Below are positions 21,001 through 31,003 of a DNA stretch of 64,000 bases, one piece after another. The DNA comes from Sulfurimonas sp. (GTDB lineage: Bacteria > Campylobacterota > Campylobacteria > Campylobacterales > Sulfurimonadaceae). Positions within the stretch are counted from its first letter, which is position 1; each line of letters begins with the position of its first letter. Location of the stretch: positions 248,001 to 312,000 of the forward strand of contig NZ_JAQTLH010000001.1 of assembly GCF_028714975.1 (NCBI RefSeq), written 5' to 3'. Made by a program: the position numbers and the translations under genes. The notes under the pieces were generated by a model. That model saw only the letters and a program-made list of their open reading frames with translations, made no database searches and had not been told where the DNA came from.

Positions 21001-21906
21001 ATGGTTATAGGGGATATTCAAAATTTTTCTGAAGGTCGTACCAAAGCAAGAGCATATTTTTGTTATCTTTTTTCAAAAAATATTCCAAACAGATTGCCCT
21101 CTTTATCCGTTGAGATGATAGTTCCAAGGCTTTTAAAGATTAAAGCGGATTTGGAGCATTGTGAGGGGGTATATCTTCTTGATAATCGCGGAGTTCAAAT
21201 TTCACCGACATATACGCCGGCAAAACAGATTGATGAAGATGCCGGAAAAATAAGAGCAGACCGTGCATACTATTATCGCGCAGTCAGGGAAGAGAGATGT
21301 ACGATAACCGACCCGTACCCGTCCATTATTACAGGCGAGCTTTGTGTCACGGCATCTCAACCTATTTTTGATGAACACGGTGAGCTGAAATATGTAGCAT
21401 GTCTTGATATGCCTCTTGAAGAGGTTATTTTAATATCTCGTTCAAGTAATTTTGATAGACTTTTTATAAATCTTTTTAGATACTCATATATGGCTTTTGC
21501 ACTTGCTTTAATAGCGGTTTCCGTACTTCTTTTTTTCAAAGGTATGCAGAGTTTTTTTATATACGAGATAACTCCTCAGCATTTTGAGATAAAGGATGTG
21601 TTTGAAGCTACGATTTTAATAACGCTGGCACTGGCAATATTTGATTTGGCAAAAACGATAATAGAAGAGGAGATATTCGGCAAGGATAAAGAGCATAGCA
21701 TCTCCGGACCGCATAAAACCATGGTTAGATTTTTAGGTTCAATCATTATAGCTCTATCAATAGAAGCATTGATGTTAGTATTTAAATTTGCAATTACAGA
21801 CCCTGAAAAAATTATCTATGCCATGTATATAGTTGCAGGCGTTTCAATGTTGCTTATAACTTTAGCGATATATATAAAATTTACAAAATTAAAGATTGAA
21901 GATTAA
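21001..21906 (+). CDS. PDC/Cache sensor-domain membrane protein with no recognisable output domain
   Basis: PDC-like region (GVYLLDNRGVQISPTY...DRAYYYRAVREERCTITDPYPSIITGELCVTASQPIFDEHGELKYVACLDM) followed by about five TM helices; sequence ends after the last TM. Confidence 0.75.
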   Translation: MVIGDIQNFSEGRTKARAYFCYLFSKNIPNRLPSLSVEMIVPRLLKIKADLEHCEGVYLLDNRGVQISPTYTPAKQIDEDAGKIRADRAYYYRAVREERCTITDPYPSIITGELCVTASQPIFDEHGELKYVACLDMPLEEVILISRSSNFDRLFINLFRYSYMAFALALIAVSVLLFFKGMQSFFIYEITPQHFEIKDVFEATILITLALAIFDLAKTIIEEEIFGKDKEHSISGPHKTMVRFLGSIIIALSIEALMLVFKFAITDPEKIIYAMYIVAGVSMLLITLAIYIKFTKLKIED

Positions 21907-21909
21907 AGA

Positions 21910-22521
21910 ATGATAGGAATTGTTGATTATAACATGGGAAATTTGGCAAGTGTGCAAAACGCATTTGCCTCTTTAGGTGAAAAAACGGTTATAGAGAGTA
22001 ACCCGCAAAAATTTAAAAATTATGATAAGTTGCTACTTCCGGGAGTCGGCGCTTTTGGCGATGCGATGGAGCATTTAAAAGAGCGAAATATGGTAGAGGC
22101 TTTAAGAGAGTTTGCAGATAGCGGTAAGTATATGTTTGGCATATGTCTTGGAATGCAGCTGCTTTTTCAGAGCAGCGAAGAGTTTGGTTTTCATGAGGGC
22201 TTGGGTCTGATAAAAGGCAATGTTACCGCTTTTGATACGACTAAATTTAGCGAGCCGTTAAAAGTGCCTCATATGGGATGGAATAGGATGTTTACAAAAG
22301 AGCACCCGCTTTTTAAAGATTTAGATGAAGCGCACTATCTCTATTTTGTTCACACATATCATGTAAACTGTGCAGATGAAAAAGATATCATAGGTCGCAC
22401 AAACTACGGATACGAATTTACATCGGCCGTTGCGCATAACAATATTTTAGGAATTCAGCCACACCCTGAAAAAAGCCATAAAAACGGGCTTAAAATATTA
22501 GAAAATTTCATAAATTTGTAA
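21910..22521 (+). CDS. hisH: Imidazole glycerol phosphate synthase subunit HisH
   Basis: IVDYNMGNLASVQNAF; GICLGMQLLF; IQPHPEKS. Confidence 0.97.
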   Translation: MIGIVDYNMGNLASVQNAFASLGEKTVIESNPQKFKNYDKLLLPGVGAFGDAMEHLKERNMVEALREFADSGKYMFGICLGMQLLFQSSEEFGFHEGLGLIKGNVTAFDTTKFSEPLKVPHMGWNRMFTKEHPLFKDLDEAHYLYFVHTYHVNCADEKDIIGRTNYGYEFTSAVAHNNILGIQPHPEKSHKNGLKILENFINL

Positions 22522-22549
22522 AACAATAAATTCCGGCGCAAAGAGCCAA

Positions 22550-22589
22550 CCTTCAGTCGCCTTAGCGGCGTATGAAATAAAATTAAGGA
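22550..22589 (+). repeat. Leader repeat copy upstream of hisA (CTTCAGTCGCCTTAGCGGCGTA + AATAAAATTAAGGA)
   Basis: Near-identical to 27-91 upstream of clpB and (minus strand) 56529-56643 upstream of dnaK. Confidence 0.65.
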
Positions 22590-22596
22590 GAAAAAA

Positions 22597-23307
22597 ATGA
22601 CTTTATACCCTGCTATTGATTTAAAAGACGGAAAAGCAGTAAGACTTACAAAAGGTCTTATGGATAGTGCAAAAATCTACTCCGATGAACCTTGGATGCT
22701 TGTAAAAAAGTTTGAAGAGATGGGAGCCCTGTGGGTTCATCTGGTTGATTTAAACGGTGCCTTTGCAGGTGAGCCGAAAAATTTGGAGCAGATAATAAAA
22801 ATTAGGCAAAATTGTAGTGTTAAGCTTGAACTCGGCGGCGGCATACGCGATGAAGCAACTATCAAAAAGATGCTTGAAATCGGTATAGACAGAGTTATTT
22901 TAGGCTCAATTGCAGTAAAAAATCCACAATTTGTTAAAGAGATGGCAGCAAAATATCCCATAGCAGTCGGAATCGATGCCATAGACGGTTTTGTTGCAGT
23001 TGAGGGGTGGGGTGAAGTTAGCTCAATGAGAGCAACCGACTTGGCTAAAGAGTTTGCAAATGCAGGTGTTGAAGCGATTATATGTACGGATGTAAGCAAA
23101 GACGGAACTCTAAGCGGCGTAAATGTGGAGTTCACGGTGGATATCGCTAAGGCTAGCGGAGTTAGCACGATTGCAAGCGGCGGTGTTAGGGATGAGAGAG
23201 ATATCCAAGCTTTAATGGCTACAAAAAGTGTTGACGGCGTGATTATAGGCAAGGCATATTACGAGGGAACTCTTGATTTGCCAAAAATGTTTAAGTTGAT
23301 TAATTAA
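22597..23307 (+). CDS. hisA: 1-(5-phosphoribosyl)-5-[(5-phosphoribosylamino)methylideneamino] imidazole-4-carboxamide isomerase
   Basis: [39 protein letters not shown]. Confidence 0.96.
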   Translation: MTLYPAIDLKDGKAVRLTKGLMDSAKIYSDEPWMLVKKFEEMGALWVHLVDLNGAFAGEPKNLEQIIKIRQNCSVKLELGGGIRDEATIKKMLEIGIDRVILGSIAVKNPQFVKEMAAKYPIAVGIDAIDGFVAVEGWGEVSSMRATDLAKEFANAGVEAIICTDVSKDGTLSGVNVEFTVDIAKASGVSTIASGGVRDERDIQALMATKSVDGVIIGKAYYEGTLDLPKMFKLIN

Positions 23308-23387
23308 GCCCTGCTTAATCATAAAATAAATAAAATTTAGGTAAAATTGATGGTTAATTTGCAAATATTTATAGAAAAGGATTTCAT

Positions 23388-23762
23388 TTGAAATTACTTG
23401 TTGTTGATGATAGCTCTACAATGCGTCGTATTATAAAAAACACATTACAAAGATTAGGGCATAAAGATATTTTAGAAGGCGGAGACGGTGTTGAGGGTTG
23501 GAATACTTTAAATGCAAATCCGGATGTTGATATGCTGATTACAGATTGGAATATGCCTGAAATGAATGGGCTTGAGCTTGTTAAAAAAGTCCGTGCAGAT
23601 GCTCGTTTTACGGATTTGCCTATAATTATGGTAACGACGGAGGGCGGTAAAGCAGAGGTTATAACGGCTCTTAAAGCAGGGGTTAATAACTATATAGTGA
23701 AGCCTTTTACACCGCAAGTTTTAAAAGAGAAGCTTGGCGCAGTTATGGGTATTGAAGGTTAA
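23388..23762 (+). CDS. cheY: Chemotaxis response regulator CheY
   Basis: Single REC domain: VVDDSSTMRRII; DWNMPEMNGLELV; VTTEGGKAEVI; NYIVKPF. Confidence 0.94.
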   Translation: MKLLVVDDSSTMRRIIKNTLQRLGHKDILEGGDGVEGWNTLNANPDVDMLITDWNMPEMNGLELVKKVRADARFTDLPIIMVTTEGGKAEVITALKAGVNNYIVKPFTPQVLKEKLGAVMGIEG

Positions 23763-24595
23763 TGCAAGATCATTATTTTGAATTAGTAGTCAAGGTATCT
23801 TCTCATCATTCACTCTTTTCAGATTTTTTAGCAGATACGCTTCCCGTCGGTTTTGAAGAGACTGATGAGGGCTTTATTATTAGAAGTGAAGATGAACTTG
23901 ACACTATAATATGGGGATTAGAGCAGTTCGCGGAAGCTTTGCAAAAAGCATTAGGTCAAAATATAGAAATCGAATGCAAGCAGACAAAACTCAAAAGCAG
24001 TGACTGGGTGCAAGTTTATCAAAATAGCATCAAACCTTTAACTATAGATAAGTTTTATATCCATCCGACATGGGATGAGCCAAGCAGTGAATTGATAAAT
24101 ATAGTTATAGATCCGGCTTTGGCGTTTGGTACGGGACATCATCCGACAACGGCATCATCACTAAGAGCAGTTGCAAGATATGTAAAAAAAGGCGACAGGG
24201 TTCTTGATGTAGGCTGCGGAAGCGGTATACTCGGTGTCGGAGCGCTTAAACTGGGCGCTATAGTCGATGCATGCGATACTGATGTCGTATGTATAGAAAA
24301 TAGTGAGTTGAATGCTCAGCTAAACGGGGTGAAATTTGAAAACTTGTGGGAAGGCTCTTGCAGCTTGGCAAAAAATAAGTATGACATTGTCGTAGCAAAT
24401 ATAGTAGCCGATGTTTTGACTTTTATAGCAAATGATTTAAAAAGTGTTTTAAAAGATGGCGGAGTGCTTGTTTTATCGGGAATATTAGATAAATATGAAT
24501 CAAAAGTTTTAAAATTTTATCAAGATTTTGAAATTGAAGAGAAAATAACTCAAGATGAGTGGGTTACATTAATACTAAAACAAGGTAAAAAATAG
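23762..24595 (+). CDS. prmA: Ribosomal protein L11 methyltransferase
   Basis: FGTGHHPTT; DVGCGSGILGVGALKLGA; NIVADVL. Confidence 0.94.
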   Translation: MQDHYFELVVKVSSHHSLFSDFLADTLPVGFEETDEGFIIRSEDELDTIIWGLEQFAEALQKALGQNIEIECKQTKLKSSDWVQVYQNSIKPLTIDKFYIHPTWDEPSSELINIVIDPALAFGTGHHPTTASSLRAVARYVKKGDRVLDVGCGSGILGVGALKLGAIVDACDTDVVCIENSELNAQLNGVKFENLWEGSCSLAKNKYDIVVANIVADVLTFIANDLKSVLKDGGVLVLSGILDKYESKVLKFYQDFEIEEKITQDEWVTLILKQGKK

Positions 24596-24597
24596 AT

Positions 24598-26595
24598 ATG
24601 CAAAATCAAAACAACAATGAAAAAGATAATAACTTTTTTAATAAAAATCCGCTGATAACTTTTGCAATCTTTTCAGTCATAATTATTTTACTTTTTAAGA
24701 CATTAATGGGGGAAAACAGCGGTTCTGAAGCGGTTGTATCCGCAAGTAAAAAAGCAAAACAGATAAGTTATTCGGAGTTAAAATCATTAATAGAATCTAA
24801 AAGTTTAAAAAAAGTCGATATCGGACAGAGTTATATTAAAGGATTGTCAACAGATGGTTTAACGATTTATACTACTAGAATAGTTCCGGGTGATTCAAAG
24901 CTTACTGAAGAGTTGGAGAAGCAAGGCATAGAGTATGGAGGATTTAGCGAAACTAACTGGTTTACAGAGATGTTTGGGTGGCTGTTTCCTTTTTTAATAA
25001 TTATAGCTATATGGATGTTTTTTGCCGGACGAATGCAAAAAAGTATGGGCAGCGGCATTTTAGGCATGGGCGGTTCTAAGAGAATGATTAACTCCGAAAA
25101 GCCAAAAACAAAATTTGATGATGTAGCCGGAGTAGAAGAGGCAAAAGAGGAAGTGCAAGAGATTGTAGACTTTTTAAAGTATCCTGCCCGTTATGTCGAG
25201 ATTGGTGCAAAAATTCCAAAAGGCGTCCTTTTAGTCGGAAGTCCGGGTACCGGAAAAACACTTTTGGCAAAGGCCGTTGCGGGTGAAGCGGATGTTCCGT
25301 TTTTTTCGGTAAGCGGTTCTAGTTTTATAGAGATGTTTGTCGGTGTAGGAGCGGCTCGTGTTCGTGATCTTTTTGAGCAGGCAAAAAAGGATGCGCCGAG
25401 CATAATTTTTATAGATGAGATAGATGCTATAGGAAAAAGTCGTGCAGCCGGTGCAAATATGGGCGGAAATGATGAGAGAGAGCAGACTCTCAATCAACTT
25501 TTAGCAGAGATGGACGGATTTGGGACGGATACTCCTATAATTATTTTAGCTGCAACAAACAGACCTGAAATTTTAGATCAGGCGCTTTTGCGTCCAGGAC
25601 GATTTGATAGACAAGTTTTGGTTGATAAACCGGATTTTGAGGGTCGTATAAAAATTTTAAAAGTGCATGTTAAGGGCGTTAAAATGGACGCTGATGTTGA
25701 CCTTGAAGAGGTTGCGCGTCTTACAGCCGGTTTGGCGGGTGCCGATTTGGCAAATATTGTTAACGAAGCAGCACTTTTAGCAGGTAGAAAGAGCCAAAAA
25801 ACAGTTACTCAAAAAGATCTTTATGAAGCAGTTGAGCGTGCTTTGGCAGGTCTTGCTAAAAAATCTCGCAGAATCAATCCGAAAGAGAAAAAAATTGTGG
25901 CATATCATGAGAGCGGACACGCACTCCTTGCAGAAACAACCGTCGGTGCAAAGAAAGTTTCAAAAGTCTCTATCGTGCCTCGCGGTTTAGCAGCTTTGGG
26001 TTATACTCTTAATACTCCTGAAGAGAATAAGTTTATGATGCAGCATCATGAGCTTTGGGCTGAAGTTGATGTACTTCTGGGCGGTCGCGCCGCAGAAGAG
26101 GTATTTATAGGTGAGATATCTACGGGTGCAGGAAATGATTTGGAGCGTGCTACTGATATTATAAAATCTATGGTTCAAACTTACGGTATGAGCGATGTTG
26201 CAGGACTAATGGTATTGGAGAAAAGCAGACACTCTTTCTTGGGCGGTTATGGACAATCATCAAGAGAATATAGCGATAAGATGGCTGAAAATATGGATGA
26301 ATTTATAAAATCATCACTTCAAGAGAGATATAAAGAGGTTGTAAAAAGACTTCAAGATTATAGACCGGCAATCGAAGATATAGTAAAGCTTCTTTATAAA
26401 AAAGAGAATATTACCGGTGAAGAAGTTAGAGAGATTATTATAGGTTTTGAGAAAGAAAACGGCTTAGAGTCAAAAGTAAACTTAGTCGTCGATGATATTG
26501 AAGAGGAACTTAAAGCTGATGCTAAAATGGTTCAAGATGATGAGAATAGCGAAAAAAATATAACACAAGATAAAGAGGAATCAGATGAGAAATAA
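24598..26595 (+). CDS. ftsH: ATP-dependent zinc metalloprotease FtsH
   Basis: [45 protein letters not shown]-type HESGH. Confidence 0.98.
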   Translation: MQNQNNNEKDNNFFNKNPLITFAIFSVIIILLFKTLMGENSGSEAVVSASKKAKQISYSELKSLIESKSLKKVDIGQSYIKGLSTDGLTIYTTRIVPGDSKLTEELEKQGIEYGGFSETNWFTEMFGWLFPFLIIIAIWMFFAGRMQKSMGSGILGMGGSKRMINSEKPKTKFDDVAGVEEAKEEVQEIVDFLKYPARYVEIGAKIPKGVLLVGSPGTGKTLLAKAVAGEADVPFFSVSGSSFIEMFVGVGAARVRDLFEQAKKDAPSIIFIDEIDAIGKSRAAGANMGGNDEREQTLNQLLAEMDGFGTDTPIIILAATNRPEILDQALLRPGRFDRQVLVDKPDFEGRIKILKVHVKGVKMDADVDLEEVARLTAGLAGADLANIVNEAALLAGRKSQKTVTQKDLYEAVERALAGLAKKSRRINPKEKKIVAYHESGHALLAETTVGAKKVSKVSIVPRGLAALGYTLNTPEENKFMMQHHELWAEVDVLLGGRAAEEVFIGEISTGAGNDLERATDIIKSMVQTYGMSDVAGLMVLEKSRHSFLGGYGQSSREYSDKMAENMDEFIKSSLQERYKEVVKRLQDYRPAIEDIVKLLYKKENITGEEVREIIIGFEKENGLESKVNLVVDDIEEELKADAKMVQDDENSEKNITQDKEESDEK

Positions 26596-27232
26596 TCTTT
26601 TACCGATTGCTAAAGAGGGGTGGAGTTACATAGTAGGAGCTCTTTTGTTGATGCTGGTTTTTATGCTTCTTCATTTGGCATTTTTACAGTTTTTTGCTTT
26701 TTTAGCTACACTGTTTTTTGTTTTTGTTTTTAGAAATCCTGAGAGACAAAACATGCTTTACCAAGAAAATAGCGTTGTTAGTCCGGTTGATGGAACGGTA
26801 ATTTCTATAGAAGAGCTAGATAATGATGATAGCTATGCATATAAAGTAGATATTGATAACAGCTACCTAGATGTCTCTTTGTTAAGAGTTCCTTTTACAT
26901 CGGTGCTAGAACATGTCGAGCTGCACAGAGGTACAAGACTCTCTAATATGTCTTCTCTCTCAAAAGTGCTAAATGAAAATGCAAAATTGGTATTTAGCGA
27001 TAAAAACTCAAACAATAAAGTAAAAATTACCCATACATTAAAGCAGAGCTTTAAGAGTATAGATTTGGATGTAGCAAATTTACAAAATTTGCAGCAAGGT
27101 TCAAGATACGGTCTTATGATAAACGGGGTTACAACACTTTATTTACCACATAATTTTAGATTAAATATCAGTTTGGGCGCTGAACTAATAGCTTCTGAAT
27201 CGCTTCTAGGTTATTTTACAAGCGAAAAATAA
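26585..27232 (+). CDS. Phosphatidylserine decarboxylase-family (Psd-like) membrane protein
   Basis: FRNPER; VVSPVDGTVISIEELD; two N-terminal TM segments; immediately downstream of ftsH. Lacks the GS(S/T/R) maturation site (see findings). Confidence 0.8.
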   Translation: MRNNLLPIAKEGWSYIVGALLLMLVFMLLHLAFLQFFAFLATLFFVFVFRNPERQNMLYQENSVVSPVDGTVISIEELDNDDSYAYKVDIDNSYLDVSLLRVPFTSVLEHVELHRGTRLSNMSSLSKVLNENAKLVFSDKNSNNKVKITHTLKQSFKSIDLDVANLQNLQQGSRYGLMINGVTTLYLPHNFRLNISLGAELIASESLLGYFTSEK

Positions 27233-27241
27233 TCTATAAAA

Positions 27242-27274
27242 AAATCTCAGAAGCAGAAACTAATTCTGAGATTT
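27242..27274. terminator. Bidirectional intrinsic terminator between convergent psd-like and pflB
   Basis: AAATCTCAGAA-N11-TTCTGAGATTT, 11-bp perfect stem; minus-strand stem followed by T7. Confidence 0.85.
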
Positions 27275-29602
27275 ACCTTTTTCAAACATCAATTTATCAG
27301 AATCAATATTAAAATTAAAATATTCGGAATTAAAGTTATTTTTGTTTATTTTTGAGAGCTGTATTACCGCTGCTTTGTTGTTTTTTGCCTCTAAATAAAG
27401 AAGACCGAGTGCATATCTGCTCTCTAAAAAATTTATATCTTTCATTTTAGATAGTTCTAAAAGAGCTATCGCATTTTCATGATGATTTGCCGCCGTTGAA
27501 GCAACAGCACCTAAAAATAGAGTTTGAGCATCTTGAACCTTAAGATTGTCAATAAGATTGTTATAGAGTGCATATGACTCCTCATAAGCACCGTCATAGA
27601 GTGAGGCAAGTGCTAATGCACTCGTTAATTCGTGCGTTTGCCCGGTTGTTGATTCTAATGATTTTCTTATGTTTTCTCTTAAAAAATATAATTTTCCCGT
27701 AATCAAATTTTGTTGGATATATAGATATCTTGTAACATATGCACCAAAATTAAAATCATTGAAATTGAACTCCTGCATTTTTAAATAGTTCATGACATCA
27801 CTTGCATACTCTTTAGACCCTGTTTTGTTAAAATATGCATCAATATACATCAGATGCGGCAATATCTCATTTGGAAGAAGCGCAGTAAGCTTGTTTGCGG
27901 ATTTTTGAGCCGTTTCTAAATTATTTAGTTTAAGTGCTATGATTATATCCAAAGCTAAATAGAGAGGTTTTTTTTGATATTTTTTATCCGGCCAATCGCT
28001 GGCTGAGAGAGTATTGCCCTCACTGATATAAATCAGGGTATTGTAAAGGTCGATATCTTCGGAAGATTCTTCGCGTGAGACAGCATCTTTAACAATTGAT
28101 GCTAATTTTTCGCTCTCTTTGTTTATAAGCTGAGAGGTCATAATTGCATATATTCCGGATAGATAATTTTTTGCATCTAAATTATATGAACGCAAAAAAT
28201 GTTTATTAGCATCTACCATATTACCCATTTGAGCGTAAGTCAAAGCTAGGTTATAGTGTAAAATAGAGTGTTTAGGCTGAATATCGACTAATTTTAAAAG
28301 CATCTCGTTTGCTTCTCTGATTTTAAAAGAGAGAGCTTTTTTGATAGCAGCGGCAATTCCTGCATTTACACTTGATAAAGAGGAACTTTTCGTTAAATAC
28401 TCTTGTGCAGAACCTACATCATCAATAAAAATATTTGCATTTCCTTTTCGTATGTAGCTTATTGTTTGATTTGCATTAAATATTTTATACGGCGAGAAGT
28501 AAAATATCTTTTGATAATCTATCTCTTTGCTGTTGATTATTAGGCTTCTATATCTTTTTTGAGCCAAATCCTGATTAAACAAGGACTCTTTTAGTTTTAC
28601 TTTAATCGGATAGGGTTTATAAATGTCATCTCTAAACATATCGGTAGCATTTTCTATCTCTTTTGCCGCTTCCTGAACTTGACCTGCCTTTAAGTCTATA
28701 TAACCAAGAGCAAGCTGGGCTTTCATCGGTTCAATATTATTTTTAATAGCGTTTTGTAAATATTTTTTTGCAAGCGTCAAATCACCTACTCTTGCATACA
28801 GAAGACCTAAGCTAAAATAGTCGGATGGTGAATTGTTTTTTTCCATACTCTCGATAGCGCTAATGTCATTATTAAATAAAGCGTTAATCTTTGAGCTTAG
28901 ATTATTTTGAGTTTTTATATACTCATTTGTAGTCGGATTTTTAAGTGCGCTTAGAGCTTCTAGGTAGTTACCGTTATAGTAACTGATAAGCGCATAGTAG
29001 TATGAGTATAAGGGAGACTGTCTCTCTTGCGGCAGATAAGCATATGCCAAATCAATGTAATATCTAAAATTTTTCTCATTTTCAAGATATAGTGAACAAA
29101 CAGCCGCGTTTATGGCACTTACACATCTTTTTTCATTGTTTTGTATGGCTTTTTGAAATGAGTTTAGAGCTGTTTCATACTGACCGTCTTTAAGTTGAGC
29201 AACTCCCAGATTGTAGGCTGAAACTGCTTCGCTATAGTATGCAATCTTCTCATAAAGAGAGAGAGCTTCGTTTTTTGAGCCCGTGGAGTAAAGATAATCC
29301 GCTTTGGCTATCATATTTTCTATTTTGCTCGGTTCAACGGGTTCACTAATCTCTTGAGAGAGTTTTTCTTCTATTTGAGCTGCAGGAATATTTGTATGCT
29401 TTTTTGCTTTAACTTTAATGAGTATAAAAGCGCCGATTGCTATTATTAAGAGAACCCCGACACCGATACCTATATATATAAGCTTTTTTTTCTTCTCGGA
29501 TGATGAATCTTCCCCGCCTGCCGATTTGCCCGAAGAGGCACTATCATTTGCGGCATCACTGTCTTCAATGATTATTATCTCTTCTTCTAATCCATCAGCC
29601 AT
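27260..29602 (-). CDS. pflB: TPR-repeat single-pass membrane protein, likely flagellar motor scaffold PflB
   Basis: Acidic cytosolic N-terminus, one TM (LIYIGIGVGVLLIIAIGAFILIKV), long TPR region. Gene order serS-TPR protein matches the C. jejuni Cj0389-Cj0390 arrangement as I recall it. Confidence 0.72.
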   Translation of the reverse strand: MADGLEEEIIIIEDSDAANDSASSGKSAGGEDSSSEKKKKLIYIGIGVGVLLIIAIGAFILIKVKAKKHTNIPAAQIEEKLSQEISEPVEPSKIENMIAKADYLYSTGSKNEALSLYEKIAYYSEAVSAYNLGVAQLKDGQYETALNSFQKAIQNNEKRCVSAINAAVCSLYLENEKNFRYYIDLAYAYLPQERQSPLYSYYYALISYYNGNYLEALSALKNPTTNEYIKTQNNLSSKINALFNNDISAIESMEKNNSPSDYFSLGLLYARVGDLTLAKKYLQNAIKNNIEPMKAQLALGYIDLKAGQVQEAAKEIENATDMFRDDIYKPYPIKVKLKESLFNQDLAQKRYRSLIINSKEIDYQKIFYFSPYKIFNANQTISYIRKGNANIFIDDVGSAQEYLTKSSSLSSVNAGIAAAIKKALSFKIREANEMLLKLVDIQPKHSILHYNLALTYAQMGNMVDANKHFLRSYNLDAKNYLSGIYAIMTSQLINKESEKLASIVKDAVSREESSEDIDLYNTLIYISEGNTLSASDWPDKKYQKKPLYLALDIIIALKLNNLETAQKSANKLTALLPNEILPHLMYIDAYFNKTGSKEYASDVMNYLKMQEFNFNDFNFGAYVTRYLYIQQNLITGKLYFLRENIRKSLESTTGQTHELTSALALASLYDGAYEESYALYNNLIDNLKVQDAQTLFLGAVASTAANHHENAIALLELSKMKDINFLESRYALGLLYLEAKNNKAAVIQLSKINKNNFNSEYFNFNIDSDKLMFEKGKSQN

Positions 29603-29652
29603 TCTCTACCTTGCCATCGTTTCTTTTTTAAAGCAAAAAAGGTACCATAAAG

Positions 29653-30900
29653 TTAATTTAAATACGGCTCAAGCGCCTTTGGAATCGTAATAGTTCCATC
29701 TTCATTTTGAAAATTCTCCATTATAGCGACCATTGTTCTGCCGACTGCCAACGATGAACCGTTGAGAGTGTGTACAAAAGAGTTTTTATCTCCGTCTTTA
29801 AATCTAATCTTTGCGCGTCTTGCCTGAAAATCTCTAGTATTTGATACTGAACTTATCTCTCTGTAGCAGTTTTGTCCAGGTAACCAAACTTCCAAATCTA
29901 CCGTTTTTGCCGCACCGAATCCTAAGTCTCCGCTGCAAAGAGTCATAAGACGGTGAGGAAGCTCTAATGCGCTTAGCAGATCTGAAGCAGTCTGAACCAT
30001 CTCATCAAAAATTTTATCGCTATCTTGCGGTTTTGTAATGCTTACGAGTTCAACTTTATGAAATTGATGCTGTCTTATCATACCTCTCGTATCTCTTCCT
30101 GCAGCGCCTGCTTCTTTTCTAAAGCATGCCGTATAAGCAGTCATTTTTATAGGCAGTTTATCTGGAGCTAAAATTTCATCTTGATAAAGATTTGTAACGG
30201 GAACTTCCGCGGTTGGAATCAAAAATAGTTCTTGGTCTTGTACTTTATATAAATCATCTTCAAATTTCGGAAGTTGACCCGTTCCCTCTAACGCCGCTCT
30301 GTTTACTAAAGAAGGTACGCTTACCTCCTCAAATCCTCTTTTGGAGTTAAAGTTAAGCATAAAGTTGATAAGTGCGCGTTCTAGTTTTGCACCCATGCCG
30401 AATGAGACGCTAAAGCGGCTGGTTGCTAGTTTTACGCCTCGCTCAAAATCTATCCACCCATTTTGTTCAGCTAGCTCCCAATGCTCTTTTGGAGTAAAGC
30501 TAAACTCTATTGGAGTCAGAACTTTTTTAATCTCGACATTCTCGCTGTCGTCTTTACCGTTTGGAACACCATCGTCGGGAATGTTTGGAATAGACATAGC
30601 AATAGACTCAAGTTCTTCTTGTCTGACTCTTTGAACTTCAAGAGCTTCGGCTATTTTTATCTTATTTGCATCGACTCTCTCTTTTAATTCGCTAGTGTCT
30701 TTGCCCTCTTTTTTGTAGATGCCGAACTCTTTACTCATCGTATTTTGAGCAGCTTGAAGAGTCTCATACTCAATTTTTGCAACTTTTAACTCTTCGTTTT
30801 TTCTCTTTAAAGAATCAAGAAGCTCAACACTCACGCCTTTGCGGATAAGTTTATCGCTAACGCTCTGAAAATCTTTTTGTAGTAATTTTAAATCAATCAT
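29653..30900 (-). CDS. serS: Seryl-tRNA synthetase
   Basis: [11 protein letters not shown] start at 30900; [12 protein letters not shown]; class II motifs [26 protein letters not shown]. Confidence 0.97.
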   Translation of the reverse strand: MIDLKLLQKDFQSVSDKLIRKGVSVELLDSLKRKNEELKVAKIEYETLQAAQNTMSKEFGIYKKEGKDTSELKERVDANKIKIAEALEVQRVRQEELESIAMSIPNIPDDGVPNGKDDSENVEIKKVLTPIEFSFTPKEHWELAEQNGWIDFERGVKLATSRFSVSFGMGAKLERALINFMLNFNSKRGFEEVSVPSLVNRAALEGTGQLPKFEDDLYKVQDQELFLIPTAEVPVTNLYQDEILAPDKLPIKMTAYTACFRKEAGAAGRDTRGMIRQHQFHKVELVSITKPQDSDKIFDEMVQTASDLLSALELPHRLMTLCSGDLGFGAAKTVDLEVWLPGQNCYREISSVSNTRDFQARRAKIRFKDGDKNSFVHTLNGSSLAVGRTMVAIMENFQNEDGTITIPKALEPYLN

Positions 30901-31003
30901 TGTTGTCCTAAAAAATAAGTAGCGAATTATATCAAAATAAACCATACTGTTACATCTATGTGATAAAATACAATACTTTTGAAATAACTATAGGAAAGTA
31001 AGT

